NCBI RefSeq assembly: GCF_036746095.1
Contig: NZ_DAIOEU010000021.1
Coordinates: 3,323-67,322 of the forward strand
Direction: 5' to 3'
DNA length: 64,000 bases
From: Dyella_B sp036746095
Lineage (GTDB): Bacteria; Pseudomonadota; Gammaproteobacteria; Xanthomonadales; Rhodanobacteraceae
Shown in pieces: positions 35,667-45,552 of this stretch (positions within the stretch are counted from its first letter, which is position 1; each line of letters begins with the position of its first letter). The position numbers were made by a program, and so were the translations under genes. The notes beneath the pieces were generated by a model, which had not been told where the DNA came from, did not search any database, and saw nothing but the letters and a program-made list of their open reading frames with translations.

Positions 35667-36449
35667 ATGAACAGCCGCATCGACGCCTGGCAACTGCAGG
35701 ATCACACCGTGCTCATTACCGGCGCCAGCAAGGGCATCGGCTACGCCACCGCGCGCGAACTGGCCGGATTGGGTGCCGACCTGCTGCTGGTGGCGCGCGA
35801 TGACGACTACCTGGAGCAGGTGCGCGTGGAATTGACGGACGATTTTCCCGGCATCGAGGTGCTGGCGTTCGCCGCCGACGTGAGCGTGGCGGAAGACCGC
35901 CTGGCCGTGTTCGATTGGATCGCCGATCTGGAATCACCGGTGTCGCTGCTCGTCAACAACGCCGGCGGGAACAGCCCGAAGGCCACGCTCGACTACGAGG
36001 AGGCCGAGTATCGCGCGATCTTCGAGCAGAACCTGTTTTCGGCCTACGAAATGTGCCGCCTCGCGCATCCGCAGTTGATCCAGCATGCGCACGCGGCGAT
36101 CGTGAATGTCGGCTCGGTTTCCGGCACGACGCATGTGCGCACGGGTTCGCCCTATGGCATGAGCAAGGCGGCGCTGCATCAACTGACGCGCAACCTGGCC
36201 GCCGAATGGGCGGTGGATGGCATTCGCGTCAACGCGGTGGCGCCTTGGTATATCCGCACGCAGCGTTCGGAGCCCGCCTTGGCGGATGCCGATTATCTGG
36301 ATGAAGTGCTGGACCGCACCCCGCTCAAGCGTATTGGCGAGCCGGAGGAAGTGGCGGCGGCCATCGCTTTTCTTTGCCTGCCGGCGGCGAGCTACATCAC
36401 CGGGCAGGTGCTGGCGGTGGATGGCGGGTTTCTCAATTACGGCTTTTGA
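35667..36449 (+). CDS. SDR-family oxidoreductase (tropinone-reductase-like)
   Basis: A 260-residue classical short-chain dehydrogenase/reductase. The cofactor loop is TGASKGIG (residues 18-25), the structural motif is LVNNAGGN, and the catalytic serine and YxxxK are in GSVSGTTHVRTGSPYGMSK. The C-terminus has the family pattern EEVAAAIAFLCLPAASYITGQVLAVDGGF. A basic residue after the glycine loop (ARDD near residue 49) suggests NADP(H). It resembles tropinone reductase-like SDRs, but the substrate is unknown. It is divergent from the small lipoprotein gene and not in an obvious operon. Confidence 0.9.
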   Translation: MNSRIDAWQLQDHTVLITGASKGIGYATARELAGLGADLLLVARDDDYLEQVRVELTDDFPGIEVLAFAADVSVAEDRLAVFDWIADLESPVSLLVNNAGGNSPKATLDYEEAEYRAIFEQNLFSAYEMCRLAHPQLIQHAHAAIVNVGSVSGTTHVRTGSPYGMSKAALHQLTRNLAAEWAVDGIRVNAVAPWYIRTQRSEPALADADYLDEVLDRTPLKRIGEPEEVAAAIAFLCLPAASYITGQVLAVDGGFLNYGF

Positions 36450-36523
36450 GTGCCTGCCCGTGCAGGCTGGATGCAATCCGGCTTCTTGCGCGTCTTAAGG
36501 CAACTGATCAAGTATCGCCGCAC

Positions 36524-36569
36524 TTTTCCACAGCGATTGGGGAAACCCTGGTGGCAACCCTGTGGACAA
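36524..36569. other. Pair of inverted DnaA-box-like 9-mers
   Basis: TTTTCCACA (36524-36532) on the + strand and TTGTCCACA on the - strand (+ strand TGTGGACAA, 36561-36569) each differ from the consensus TTATCCACA by one base. They face each other across 28 bases in the intergenic space between the SDR and DegV genes. No other origin features are seen, so function is doubtful. Confidence 0.25.
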
Positions 36570-36645
36570 CTCTTCACGAGGCTTTGATGACAGGCACTTG
36601 CACGACATTGTGCAAGTTTTGCTCAGCAGCAACGCTGGGCGGACA

Positions 36646-37590
36646 TCAGAAGTCGACCTGGTGTTCTTCCGCGGCAAAGCCGATCGTTACCGCGCCTTGG
36701 CCGACGTTGACCATGCCGGTGATGCTCATCGGCGCCTGCATCAGGGCGACGCCGCATTCCTCGCAAGCCTGCGCCAGCTTGTCGAAGCCGGGCAGCGTGG
36801 GCAGTTCGCTGAGGTCACCGCCGTACGCGGTGCACATGGCAGGTACCAGCAGGCCGGCACGCACACGGTCGGCGGCATAGCCGAACAGGGTTTCGCAGCC
36901 GTGCTCCCAGCCGCGCACCTTGCCGACCGGCGTGGTATCGCCGCGATAGGCGCGGATCAGCGGCTTGATGTCCAAGGTAGAACCCAGCACGGCACTGAAC
37001 AGGCCCACGCTGCGGTCGCCTTTTTTCTTGGCGCGGGCGCGCAGGTAATACAGGTCGCGCGGCAGCATGTAGCCATAGGAGTTTTCGGCGATGTACGCCA
37101 ATCGCTCGCGGATCGCGGCTGGCGTTTCATTCGCCTGCATCAGGCGCACGGCCTCGACGATGCTCGGCGCGGAACCTGCGAACAGGCTGCGCGTATCCAG
37201 CACGCGCATCAGGAATGGACCGGTGATGCCGAGCGGCTCGCGCACCCTGCGGTAGTTTTTCAACACCGCGAAGCTGGCCTTGACCACGTTGTCGTAGATC
37301 GGGCTGCGCGATGGCGTAATGGTGAGGCAGAACACGCAATCCTTTTCCAGCACCAGCTTATCCAGGAATAGCTTCTGCACGTCCTCGACCGAACACGGTT
37401 CGGTTTCTGCCGAGTGGCTGCGGCTGCCTAGTTTGAGATCGAAAAAGCGCTGGATTTCGGCCGGATCGCGATTGTCCTTGAACACGGAATCGTCGATGCG
37501 CACGGCGATAGGCATGACGGCAATGTCGTGCTGCTGCAAAAACTGCCGCGGCAGATCGCAGGATGCATCGATAGCCAAGCCCATGCGCAT
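36646..37590 (-). CDS. DegV-family protein
   Basis: A 314-residue DegV/EDD-fold protein. It begins MGLAIDASCDLPRQFL (a variant of the D-S-x-x-D-L motif), has the lipid-contact segments SQ-type SHSAETEPCSVEDV and CLTITPSRSPIYDNVVKA, and a conserved LDTRSLFAGSAP. DegV/FakB-like proteins bind fatty acids; in Firmicutes FakB presents them to the kinase FakA. No FakA gene is adjacent, so the role here is unclear. A second in-frame ATG lies 6 bases downstream of the first. Confidence 0.85.
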   Translation of the reverse strand: MRMGLAIDASCDLPRQFLQQHDIAVMPIAVRIDDSVFKDNRDPAEIQRFFDLKLGSRSHSAETEPCSVEDVQKLFLDKLVLEKDCVFCLTITPSRSPIYDNVVKASFAVLKNYRRVREPLGITGPFLMRVLDTRSLFAGSAPSIVEAVRLMQANETPAAIRERLAYIAENSYGYMLPRDLYYLRARAKKKGDRSVGLFSAVLGSTLDIKPLIRAYRGDTTPVGKVRGWEHGCETLFGYAADRVRAGLLVPAMCTAYGGDLSELPTLPGFDKLAQACEECGVALMQAPMSITGMVNVGQGAVTIGFAAEEHQVDF

Positions 37591-38229
37591 GTGCCAACCC
37601 CGTCTTCAATGTGCGGCTCGAACATAACATGACGGTCGCACTCGGGCCTGTCGCGGTGCGCCAAGGGCGTGCCCGGTTTTTTCTTCGTGCGTCATGCACC
37701 GTGGTGAGGCATGGGTGCATGCGTCTACGCCACCGATAGCGAAGCGCATGCTGCTTGAACGGCAGCCATGGTCGATGGCTTTGGGGGCAGGTACTTCCCG
37801 GCGCGGAAGCAATGGCTTGAGGGAATTCTTACGGTCGGCGTCCGTGCCGCGGGTGAAGCCCTGCGAAATTATGCGGTTATTGTCAGGCAGGCGACAGGAT
37901 CCATCGGTGATTACCTATATGGATCAAACGATTACATGGTTTTATGCGTAATTTTCCAGGCCGGTCGACAGCGCAAGAAGTCGTGGCGGATTGCTAAGAA
38001 ATTGTTGACACCCGTCCGGGCGGTAACGTAAGTTCTTGAAGAATGGGGCAGCGGCCTGTGCAAATCGCTATCGGCGAGAAGCGCCTAACCACCGGGGGAT
38101 TTTGCCAGGTGATCGGTAAGGGGGTTCCTGGCAAAGACGGTGTGGTGCCCTGCTTGTTCGGAGCTTGCACGAGCAGTTCGTGCAGGTCGTGGTTTCTAGC
38201 CCAATGGGCTTTCTGGGGAGAGGTCAATA
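37591..38229. other. Long upstream region of the first Oar-like receptor
   Basis: 639 bases without a gene I can support; a frame open over 37768-38031 (87 codons) has no recognisable family or clear ribosome-binding site. A TTGACA hexamer (38005-38010) followed after 18 bases by TAAGTT (38029-38034) is a candidate promoter, giving a long leader of about 190 bases. That leader contains inverted repeat TGCACGA-N-TCGTGCA (around 38166-38184) and a small hairpin AGCCCAATGGGCT just before the ribosome-binding site, which could affect translation. Confidence 0.4.
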
Positions 38230-41200
38230 ATGAGTAAGCATTACATGATGGGCACGGGTCATCCCCGTCGCCATGCTCTTGCTGCGGCGCTTGCAATCAG
38301 CTTGGGTTTCACCGGCGTGGCAATGGCACAGTCCACCACCGGTTCGTTCTTCGGCCAGGCTCCGGTCGGCGATTCGGTCACGGTGGTCAGCCAGACCGGC
38401 ATCAGCCGCGACGTGCCGGTGGATAGCACCGGTCGCTATCGCGTCGGCAATCTTCCAGTGGGTAGCTACACGGTCCAGCTGAAAAAAGATGGCGCCATCG
38501 TGGACACTCGCAACGATGTGACGTTGAACGTTGGCGTGGGCACGGAAGTCAGCTTCGCGGCCAAGGTCCTCAATACCGTGACGGTGAGCGCCAACTCGAT
38601 CCCGAAAATCGACGTGACTTCGGTCGACTCTCGTTCGGTGATTACCTCCAAGGACCTGGAACGCCTGCCGCTCGGACGCACCGCAGAAGCCATCGCGCTG
38701 CTGGCGCCGGGCGTGGTGCAGGGCAGCGGCTTCTTCAACAATTCGCTCTCCTTCGGCGGCGGTAGCCCGAGCGAGAACGCGTACTACATCAACGGTTTCA
38801 GCAGCTCCGATCCGCTCTCCAACCTGGGCGGCGTGGGCCTGCCGTACGGCTCGATCGATCAGCAGGAAACGTACATCGGCGGCTACAGCGCCAAGTACGG
38901 CCGTTCCGACGGCGGCGTCATCAACCAGATCGGCAAGCAAGGCACCAACGAGTGGCATTTTGGCGGCCAGGTGCTGTGGGAGCCGCGCTTTGCCGAGTCT
39001 GATCCGGTGAGCCGCTACTACCCCAATATGTCGCTGCCCTCCGGCTATACCTATGCCCAGTCGAACCTGCCGGGCACGATTTACCAAGCACGCCAGAACG
39101 ACAAGCAGTGGCGCACGGTGTATGACGCCTACGTGGGCGGCCCGCTGATCAAGGACAAGCTGTTCTTCTTCCTGGCGGCCGAATCAGAGAAGGTGGAAGG
39201 TCGCAGCACCAATACCTCGGATGCTTCGCAGGCTGCCTATCTCGATTACACGAACAAGCTGCAGAAGTTCTACGGCAAGATCAACTGGAACATCACCGAC
39301 AACAACCTGCTGGAATTCACGCACATCGTGAACAAGCAGCCGGGTGACGCCGGCAACATCGATCCGACCGGCAACCCCGCGATTTCGCCGGAAGTGAGCT
39401 CGGGTGAATACTACGGTTACAACTACGCCACCGGCAAAACCGGCGGGGCGCTGGGGCTGTATCCGATCTGGTCGAAGAACTCGACCACGCTCGACATCAT
39501 CAAATACACCGGCTACATCACGCAGGACCTGACGGTAAGCGCCACTTTCGGCAAGAACGACGTCACGAACTTCACCGAGATTCCGGGCCAGAACGCAACC
39601 GATCCTTTCATTGCCAACCCGCTCAACCAGAACCCGGCTTACACGGGCGGCGGCACGATCACGAATAGCAATACGGTTCGCCTGATCAATTCGCCCGATG
39701 CCAAGACCCGTACACATGGCCTGCGTCTGGACGTCGACTACCACCTGGGTAGCCATGATCTGTCCGTGGGTATGGACAACATGTTCTACCACGCTTCTGA
39801 CCAAGGCCAGGTCACCAGCGGTCCCGGTTATGCCTGGTACTACTTCATCACCCAGACCCCGAATGATCCGATCAACAGCTATTCGGCGGCTCCCGGTTCG
39901 CCTTACTACGCGCGTCAGCGCATCTTCCACGACGCCACCAGCATGTCGGTCGCGCAGAAGGCGTACTACCTGGAAGACAAGTGGCAGGCGACCGACCGCT
40001 GGATGATCGACGTCGGCTTGCGCAACGACCGGTTCACCAACCTCAACAACGCCGAGCAGCCGTACGTCCGCAGCGGTAACCAGTGGGCGCCCCGCTTGGG
40101 AACGAGCTGGGACGTGTTCGGTGATTCCAGCCTGAAGGTATACGCCAACCTGGGCCGTTACTACCTTGCTCTGCCGAGCAGCGTGGCGATCCGTGGTGCT
40201 TCGGCATCCACGTATACGGATCAGTATTTCACCTACTCGGGCATTGCGGCGAACGGTGCACCGACTGGCTTGACCGCCCTGGGCCCGGCACACTCGGCGG
40301 ACAACGAATACGGTGTTACGCCCGATCCGAAGACATTCACCGCCACCAACCTGCGTTCCGAGTACCAGGATGAGCTGATTCTGGGCTTCGACAAGACCCT
40401 GGGTTCGGCCTGGACTACCGGTGCGAAGTTCACCCTGCGCCGCCTGGAAAGCGCGATCGACGACGTCTGCGACACGGACAAGATTGCCACCAAACTGACG
40501 TCCATGGGCTTGGTCGCGGCTGACTACATTACCGATCAGCCGGGCTGCCGCCTGATCAATCCAGGCAAGAGCAATGACTTCCTGGTCGCGCGTACGGACG
40601 GCACCGGTTACACCAAGGTGACGATGACCAAGGACGATTGGGGCTTCACCGAAGGTGCCAAGCGCAAGTACTACGCGTTGAACATGTACCTGGAGCATCC
40701 GTTTGACGGCAAGTGGCAGGCACGTTTGGATTACACCTTCTCGCGCAGCTACGGCAACACGGAAGGCCAGGTACGCTCGGATATCGGCCAGACCGACGTC
40801 AGCAAGACGGAGGACTGGGACTTCGCCGCACTCATGGCGAATGCCAACGGCGTGCTGTTCAATGACCGCACACACCAGATCAAGGCTTATGGCGTTTACG
40901 CCATCACCTCGGAATGGATGGTCTCGGGCCGCCTTGTGGCAACCTCGGGCGCGCCCAAGAGCTGCCTTGGCTACTACCCGCCGCCGGATACCGATCCGTC
41001 GGGCTACCTTGCGGCTTACCACTACTGCTTCGCCCAGCCGTCTTCTCCGGGCGCAGTAGGCCGCATGCCCTGGAACATGCGATTGGATATGGGCGTGATG
41101 TATCGTCCGATGTTCGCGCAGCAGAAGCTGGCCTTCGGCCTGGATGTGTTCAATGTGTTGAATCGCCAAGTGCCGACGCAGTGGAGTGCTACCAGCGAGT

Positions 41201-41295
41201 CCTCGTCGCCCGGTACCGTGCTCAACACCTATGGCCTGGGCATGTACTACACCCAGCCGCGCTATGTGCGTTTGTCGGTGTCTTACGACTACTGA
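38230..41295 (+). CDS. Oar-like TonB-dependent receptor with N-terminal carboxypeptidase-regulatory-like domain (copy 1)
   Basis: A 1021-residue outer-membrane protein. The signal peptide ends at TGVAMA (about residue 33), then a CarboxypepD_reg/SdrD-B-like beta domain (about 35-115: GQAPVGDSVTVVSQTGISRDVPVDSTGRYRVGNLPVGSY), a plug domain (about 120-240, with VITSKDLERLPLGRTAEAIALLAPGV and GYSAKYGRSDGGVINQIGKQGTNEWH), and a large barrel ending YVRLSVSYDY. This is the Oar/OmpA-related architecture common in xanthomonads, often used for peptide or protease-linked uptake. It is followed by a strong terminator and then by a paralogue in the same direction. GGGGAGAGG precedes the ATG. Confidence 0.9.
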   Translation: MSKHYMMGTGHPRRHALAAALAISLGFTGVAMAQSTTGSFFGQAPVGDSVTVVSQTGISRDVPVDSTGRYRVGNLPVGSYTVQLKKDGAIVDTRNDVTLNVGVGTEVSFAAKVLNTVTVSANSIPKIDVTSVDSRSVITSKDLERLPLGRTAEAIALLAPGVVQGSGFFNNSLSFGGGSPSENAYYINGFSSSDPLSNLGGVGLPYGSIDQQETYIGGYSAKYGRSDGGVINQIGKQGTNEWHFGGQVLWEPRFAESDPVSRYYPNMSLPSGYTYAQSNLPGTIYQARQNDKQWRTVYDAYVGGPLIKDKLFFFLAAESEKVEGRSTNTSDASQAAYLDYTNKLQKFYGKINWNITDNNLLEFTHIVNKQPGDAGNIDPTGNPAISPEVSSGEYYGYNYATGKTGGALGLYPIWSKNSTTLDIIKYTGYITQDLTVSATFGKNDVTNFTEIPGQNATDPFIANPLNQNPAYTGGGTITNSNTVRLINSPDAKTRTHGLRLDVDYHLGSHDLSVGMDNMFYHASDQGQVTSGPGYAWYYFITQTPNDPINSYSAAPGSPYYARQRIFHDATSMSVAQKAYYLEDKWQATDRWMIDVGLRNDRFTNLNNAEQPYVRSGNQWAPRLGTSWDVFGDSSLKVYANLGRYYLALPSSVAIRGASASTYTDQYFTYSGIAANGAPTGLTALGPAHSADNEYGVTPDPKTFTATNLRSEYQDELILGFDKTLGSAWTTGAKFTLRRLESAIDDVCDTDKIATKLTSMGLVAADYITDQPGCRLINPGKSNDFLVARTDGTGYTKVTMTKDDWGFTEGAKRKYYALNMYLEHPFDGKWQARLDYTFSRSYGNTEGQVRSDIGQTDVSKTEDWDFAALMANANGVLFNDRTHQIKAYGVYAITSEWMVSGRLVATSGAPKSCLGYYPPPDTDPSGYLAAYHYCFAQPSSPGAVGRMPWNMRLDMGVMYRPMFAQQKLAFGLDVFNVLNRQVPTQWSATSESSSPGTVLNTYGLGMYYTQPRYVRLSVSYDY

Positions 41296-41337
41296 GTTGC
41301 ACGAGTACCTCTCGCACGGGAGGTACTCATTTACTCC

Positions 41338-41367
41338 AACGCCTCGGCAGTGCCGAGGCGTTTTTTT
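41338..41367 (+). terminator. Rho-independent terminator after Oar-like copy 1
   Basis: Stem ACGCCTCGG / CCGAGGCGT with loop CAGTG, followed by seven T residues (41361-41367). A second hairpin, GAGTACCTC-TCGCACGG-GAGGTACTC (41303-41328), immediately precedes it. Confidence 0.9.
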
Positions 41368-42165
41368 ATAGAAATAATGCTGCGCAGATCGGGTCGGCGC
41401 GGCGCAGATCCCACGGCATATGCGAACCATGCCGGATCATTCGAGATCAAGGGCAGCCTCAATGCCGCCAGCGTGAGTGATGTGTAGGACACGATTCAGC
41501 CCAGCGATGTGTTGTTTCTGGGTAGATGCGGCGGCGTGAAAAAGAAGAATCCGCTAGGCGATTTGGTGTTGCCCATCGCCGACTACGGGACCGGCGCGTG
41601 TGGGAGCACCACGGGACACCCAAGAGTATCTGCGTTGCGCGCAGCGCATGGCGGTGGCTATGGAAACGGCCACCATTTTCGCTGCGGGCTTCGCCAACCT
41701 TATTCCTTATGCGGAGGCCCGCATTCGGATCGGCCTTGACGCTCTAAACAGGTGCGCCGGCACGGGCGGTGTTAAACATCTGCGTCGAAGACGAGGCGGG
41801 AGAGTGGGCTCTGCCTTTCCTTGCGCAAACTCGCGGCCATGCTTGCGGCAAGCTGACTGTTTTAGCGTTATTTTGCGAATAACCGTCATATATAGCGCCA
41901 TGGGCCCCCATAAATTGCGAATCGCAAAATATTGCTTTCATCCGTAATTATTTATTGTTGACTTTTTGTTATGCGAACACTTAATTTTCGGGACAACAGA
42001 GTGCTAAAGATCCGCTGGTAAAACATTTTTCGGATCAGGCAATTTGTCGGGGATGGGGAAGAAAGACCGTCCGTTCGTGATCTGGCTGGGGTGGGACCTG
42101 CGCCGGTCAGGGGCATGCGCTGGCGGTTTACCTCTTTGTTTTTCTAGCTGCTGGGGAGCACCTTA
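41368..42165. other. Intergenic region between the two Oar-like receptors
   Basis: About 800 bases without a supportable gene. A + strand frame 41600-41947 (115 codons) has no recognised motifs and no good ribosome-binding site. The AT-rich stretch at 41930-42000 contains TTGACT (41958-41963), 17 bases, then TTAATT (41981-41986): a good sigma-70-like promoter for the second receptor with a leader of about 170 bases. Confidence 0.5.
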
Positions 42166-45100
42166 ATGAGCATCAAGAAGTTTGTGCCCGCATCGAACAG
42201 GATGCCGGTGCGTCACACTGCGTTGGCTATCGCGGTTGCGATGGGTTTTGGATTTTCCGGACAGGTGCTGGCGCAGGCCACGACCGGTTCGGTGTTTGGT
42301 ACCGCGCCGGTAGCGGCTGGTGAGACGGTTCGCATCGTCAACAACCAGACTGGCCTGACCCGCGAAGTAGCGGTCGGTAGCGACGGTCGCTTCGGCGCCA
42401 ACCAGTTGCCGACGGGCGATTACACCGTGTCGCTGATGCAGGGCGGCAACGTGGTGTCCAAGCAGGATCATGTGCAAGTAACGGTGTCAGGTGGTACGGC
42501 AGTGCCATTTTCGGCTGCCGAGAACGCGAAGAACCTTGCGACCGTCACGGTGACGGCCAACTCGGTGCCGGCGATCGACGTGTCCTCAACTCGCCAGACG
42601 CAGGTGCTTACCGCATCGCAACTGAAGAACCTGCCGATCGCCCATAGCGCTGAAGCCATCGCGCTGCTGGCCCCTGGCGTGGCCTCAGGTGGCTCCAGCC
42701 TGGGCACGGGTCCGACCGGTTCGCCGCTGCTTTCGATGGGCGGCAACAGCGTTGTGGAAAACGCGTATTACCTCAACGGTTTCAACACCACAGACCCGAT
42801 CGGTGGCGCAGGTGGCATTGGGCTGCCGTACTTCGCCATTGCCGAGCAGCAGACCATCACCAGCGGTTACGGCCCGGAATACGGGCGTTCGACCGGTGGC
42901 GTGATCAGCCAGGTCGGCCAGCGCGGCGGTAACCAGTGGCACGCCGGTGTGTACGTGTCCTGGGCTCCGTCCTGGGCCGAAAGCCAATACGACAACATTT
43001 ATTACAGCAATCCGCTTACGCCGGTAGGCGCGATTGGTTATAACGTCGATCCGGCCACCGGCGTTGTCAGTCCCGGCAAGCCTTACATGGCACCTACGCA
43101 GGGCACTACGAACTATCAGCCCGGCTACGGCCAGATCGAAAGGGGCCGCAAGCAGGACAGCGACTGGGAGAGTGTGTATGACGCCTACATCAGCGGCCCG
43201 CTGATCAAGGACAAGCTGTTCTTCTTCCTGACGGCCGAATGGCAGCACGACAGCAACAATCATGCTGGGGCGACTGGCGTGGCGGCGAACTACGGCATGG
43301 TGTCGCCTTCGGGCTACTACGAAACGAGCGCTACCAACAGTCCGAAGTTGTATGGCAAGTTGGACTGGAACATCAACGACAACAACGTGCTGGAATTGAC
43401 CGGCGTAAGAAGCCAGCAAGATGAAACCAGCAACAACTTCTACCAGTACAACTACTCGAACCAGTCGGTCGCCAACTACTACGCGCCGAATGTGCTGTTC
43501 AAGAATACCTACGACATCGGGATCCTGAAGTACACCTCCTACATCACCGACAACCTCACGCTCGAAGTGATGTACGGCCTGATGGGTGCGGATTACTACA
43601 GCAGCTTCGCGGGCGGGGATATTTCTCCCGTCACGTTCGGCACCGGGTTTGTCGTGCCGCCGGGTGTTGCCGCTCCACAACTGGTTAGCCAGACCCTTCC
43701 CAATCCGAAGCACACCACCAAGACCGAGAACCTGCGCATCGACCTGGATTGGAAGGTCACCGACAGCCACGATCTGAAGTTCGGTATCGACAACGTCCAG
43801 TACCGTGACGACAACGACGGCGCCACGACCATCGGTGGCGGCACCTGGAACTATTTCACCGGCACGCCATCGAGTATTTCCTCTGCGCCGTTCCTCAATG
43901 GTGCGGGCAACGTTACGGGCAACTACGTCCAGCAAGGCATCACGCAGACGGACGTCTCGATTGGTTTGCGCGAAAAAGCGCAGTACATCGAAGACCGCTG
44001 GCAGGTCATGCCCAACCTGTTGCTCGACCTCGGCTTGCGCAACGACCAGTTCAAAAACACCGGCTTCGGTGGCGAGGCCTACGTCAAGGAAACCAGCCCG
44101 CAATGGGCACCGCGCCTGGGCGCCAGCTGGGATGTGTTTGGTGACAGCACCTTCAAGATCTTCGGTAACGCGGGGCGCTACTATCTCGCGCTGCCAGCGG
44201 GCCTGGCCGGACGTAACCCGCAATTCGGTTCCATCAACGGCTCGGTTGTCTACACCTACACGGGCATCACCTCGAACGGCCAGCCGACCGGCTTGAGCGT
44301 GGTTCCCGTCGCGCCGACGGGTGGTCCGGTACCGGGTTTCTTCTCGTCCGACGGCGAGAATGGCGGTGCCCACGGCAATATCAAGAACTACGCTTCGACC
44401 AACCTCAAGCCGCAGTATCAGGATGAATACGTACTGGGCATGCAGAAGCAGCTCGGTGACACCGGTTTGGTATGGGGCGAGCAGGCGACCTGGGAGAAGG
44501 CGGGTAATCTGGTCGACGATACCGACGTTCTCTATGAAGGTAACGTCATCCCGGGGTTGGTCAATCCGGGCAAAACCAACTACATCCCGCAACCGGACGG
44601 GTATGCCACCTGGAATCCGAACACGGGTGAGGGTCTTGTCTGCGGTGGCCCCAATGGTACATCGCCGAACTGTTCCATGCCGGTACCGTCGCGTAAATAC
44701 TACGCGCTGGAGAGCTATCTGGAACACAGCTGGGACGGCAAGTGGTACGCCAAGGTGGACTACGTGTTCTCCAAGTCGTACGGCAGTACCGAAGGCCCCA
44801 CCGATACCCCGATCGGGCAGATCACGAACCAGCGTATCAACGCTGCGTCCGGCTCGACCACGGCCCAGTGGGACTTCCCTGACCTCATGCAATACGCCAA
44901 CGGTGAGCAGGCCAACAGCCATCGCCACACCTTGAAGGCGTTTGGCTCCTATGCCATCACGCCGGAATGGATGATCAGCGGCACGTACATCATCCAGTCC
45001 GGTGCGCCGAATGTCTGCTTGAGCGGTTATGGCAGCGAGATTAGTCCGAGCTTGTATACCGGCCCCTATCAGCATTTCTGCGGTGGTACGCCGGCCAACA

Positions 45101-45462
45101 ACGGGACTATTGTTAAGTTTGATCCAACCCAACCTGTGGGCAGTCAGTACTCCTTGGTTGGTGCCGGTGGCCAGCCGTCTCCTCCGGGCACCAGCGGCCA
45201 TACGCCCTGGACGCATCAGCTCAATCTGGCAGTGACCTACACGCCGGCATGGGCGAACAAGCACCTCACGATGCAGTGGGAAATCCACAATGTGTTCAAC
45301 GAACAGGCTGCGACCCTCTACTACACCGAATACGCCATTGGTATTGGCCCAGGCGCGAATGGTGGCAACCAGGGTACGGGTTACTGGAGCCCGGTCTATC
45401 ACACCGCGCAGTCGACGGAAATGCCGCGCTATATGGATTTCAGCGTGAAATACGATTGGTAA
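42166..45462 (+). CDS. Oar-like TonB-dependent receptor (copy 2)
   Basis: A 1098-residue paralogue of the preceding receptor with the same layout: signal peptide ending at GQVLA (about residue 36), carboxypeptidase-regulatory-like beta domain (APVAAGETVRIVNNQTGLTR ... LPTGDYTVSLMQGGNVV), plug (about 130-250, ASQLKNLPIAHSAEAIALLAPGV and SGYGPEYGRSTGGVISQVGQ) and barrel ending MDFSVKYDW. Copies 1 and 2 share long stretches such as YDAYxxGPLIKDKLFFFL, so they arose by duplication; copy 2 is longer in the barrel loops. The distinct promoters and terminators imply independent expression. Substrates are unknown. Confidence 0.9.
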   Translation: MSIKKFVPASNRMPVRHTALAIAVAMGFGFSGQVLAQATTGSVFGTAPVAAGETVRIVNNQTGLTREVAVGSDGRFGANQLPTGDYTVSLMQGGNVVSKQDHVQVTVSGGTAVPFSAAENAKNLATVTVTANSVPAIDVSSTRQTQVLTASQLKNLPIAHSAEAIALLAPGVASGGSSLGTGPTGSPLLSMGGNSVVENAYYLNGFNTTDPIGGAGGIGLPYFAIAEQQTITSGYGPEYGRSTGGVISQVGQRGGNQWHAGVYVSWAPSWAESQYDNIYYSNPLTPVGAIGYNVDPATGVVSPGKPYMAPTQGTTNYQPGYGQIERGRKQDSDWESVYDAYISGPLIKDKLFFFLTAEWQHDSNNHAGATGVAANYGMVSPSGYYETSATNSPKLYGKLDWNINDNNVLELTGVRSQQDETSNNFYQYNYSNQSVANYYAPNVLFKNTYDIGILKYTSYITDNLTLEVMYGLMGADYYSSFAGGDISPVTFGTGFVVPPGVAAPQLVSQTLPNPKHTTKTENLRIDLDWKVTDSHDLKFGIDNVQYRDDNDGATTIGGGTWNYFTGTPSSISSAPFLNGAGNVTGNYVQQGITQTDVSIGLREKAQYIEDRWQVMPNLLLDLGLRNDQFKNTGFGGEAYVKETSPQWAPRLGASWDVFGDSTFKIFGNAGRYYLALPAGLAGRNPQFGSINGSVVYTYTGITSNGQPTGLSVVPVAPTGGPVPGFFSSDGENGGAHGNIKNYASTNLKPQYQDEYVLGMQKQLGDTGLVWGEQATWEKAGNLVDDTDVLYEGNVIPGLVNPGKTNYIPQPDGYATWNPNTGEGLVCGGPNGTSPNCSMPVPSRKYYALESYLEHSWDGKWYAKVDYVFSKSYGSTEGPTDTPIGQITNQRINAASGSTTAQWDFPDLMQYANGEQANSHRHTLKAFGSYAITPEWMISGTYIIQSGAPNVCLSGYGSEISPSLYTGPYQHFCGGTPANNGTIVKFDPTQPVGSQYSLVGAGGQPSPPGTSGHTPWTHQLNLAVTYTPAWANKHLTMQWEIHNVFNEQAATLYYTEYAIGIGPGANGGNQGTGYWSPVYHTAQSTEMPRYMDFSVKYDW

Positions 45463-45510
45463 TAGCGATAGACGATGCACGAGTGCCACGGAAGGTGCTC
45501 GTCATCGGAG

Positions 45511-45552
45511 AAACGAAGAAGGCCGCCGGACAACCGGCGGCCTTCTTCGTTT
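45511..45552. terminator. Bidirectional Rho-independent terminator
   Basis: Perfect 19-base stem (45511-45529 and 45534-45552, beginning AAACGAAGAAGGCCGCCGG) with a 4-base ACAA loop, A-rich on one side and T-rich on the other, placed between the convergent receptor and TPR-sulfotransferase genes. Confidence 0.9.

Noticed and set aside
37768..38031. 87-codon open frame upstream of the first Oar-like receptor
   Set aside because: No recognisable family, weak ribosome-binding context, and it crosses the best promoter candidate.
41600..41947. 115-codon open frame between the Oar-like receptors
   Set aside because: No motifs, no ribosome-binding site, and a basic low-complexity middle; could be a remnant, but the sequence does not support a gene.
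42685..45489. 934-codon open frame antisense to the second Oar-like receptor, and a similar 748-codon frame at 39184-41430 over the first
   Set aside because: Both are shadows of the receptors, with low-complexity Arg/Val-rich translations and no ribosome-binding site or motifs.
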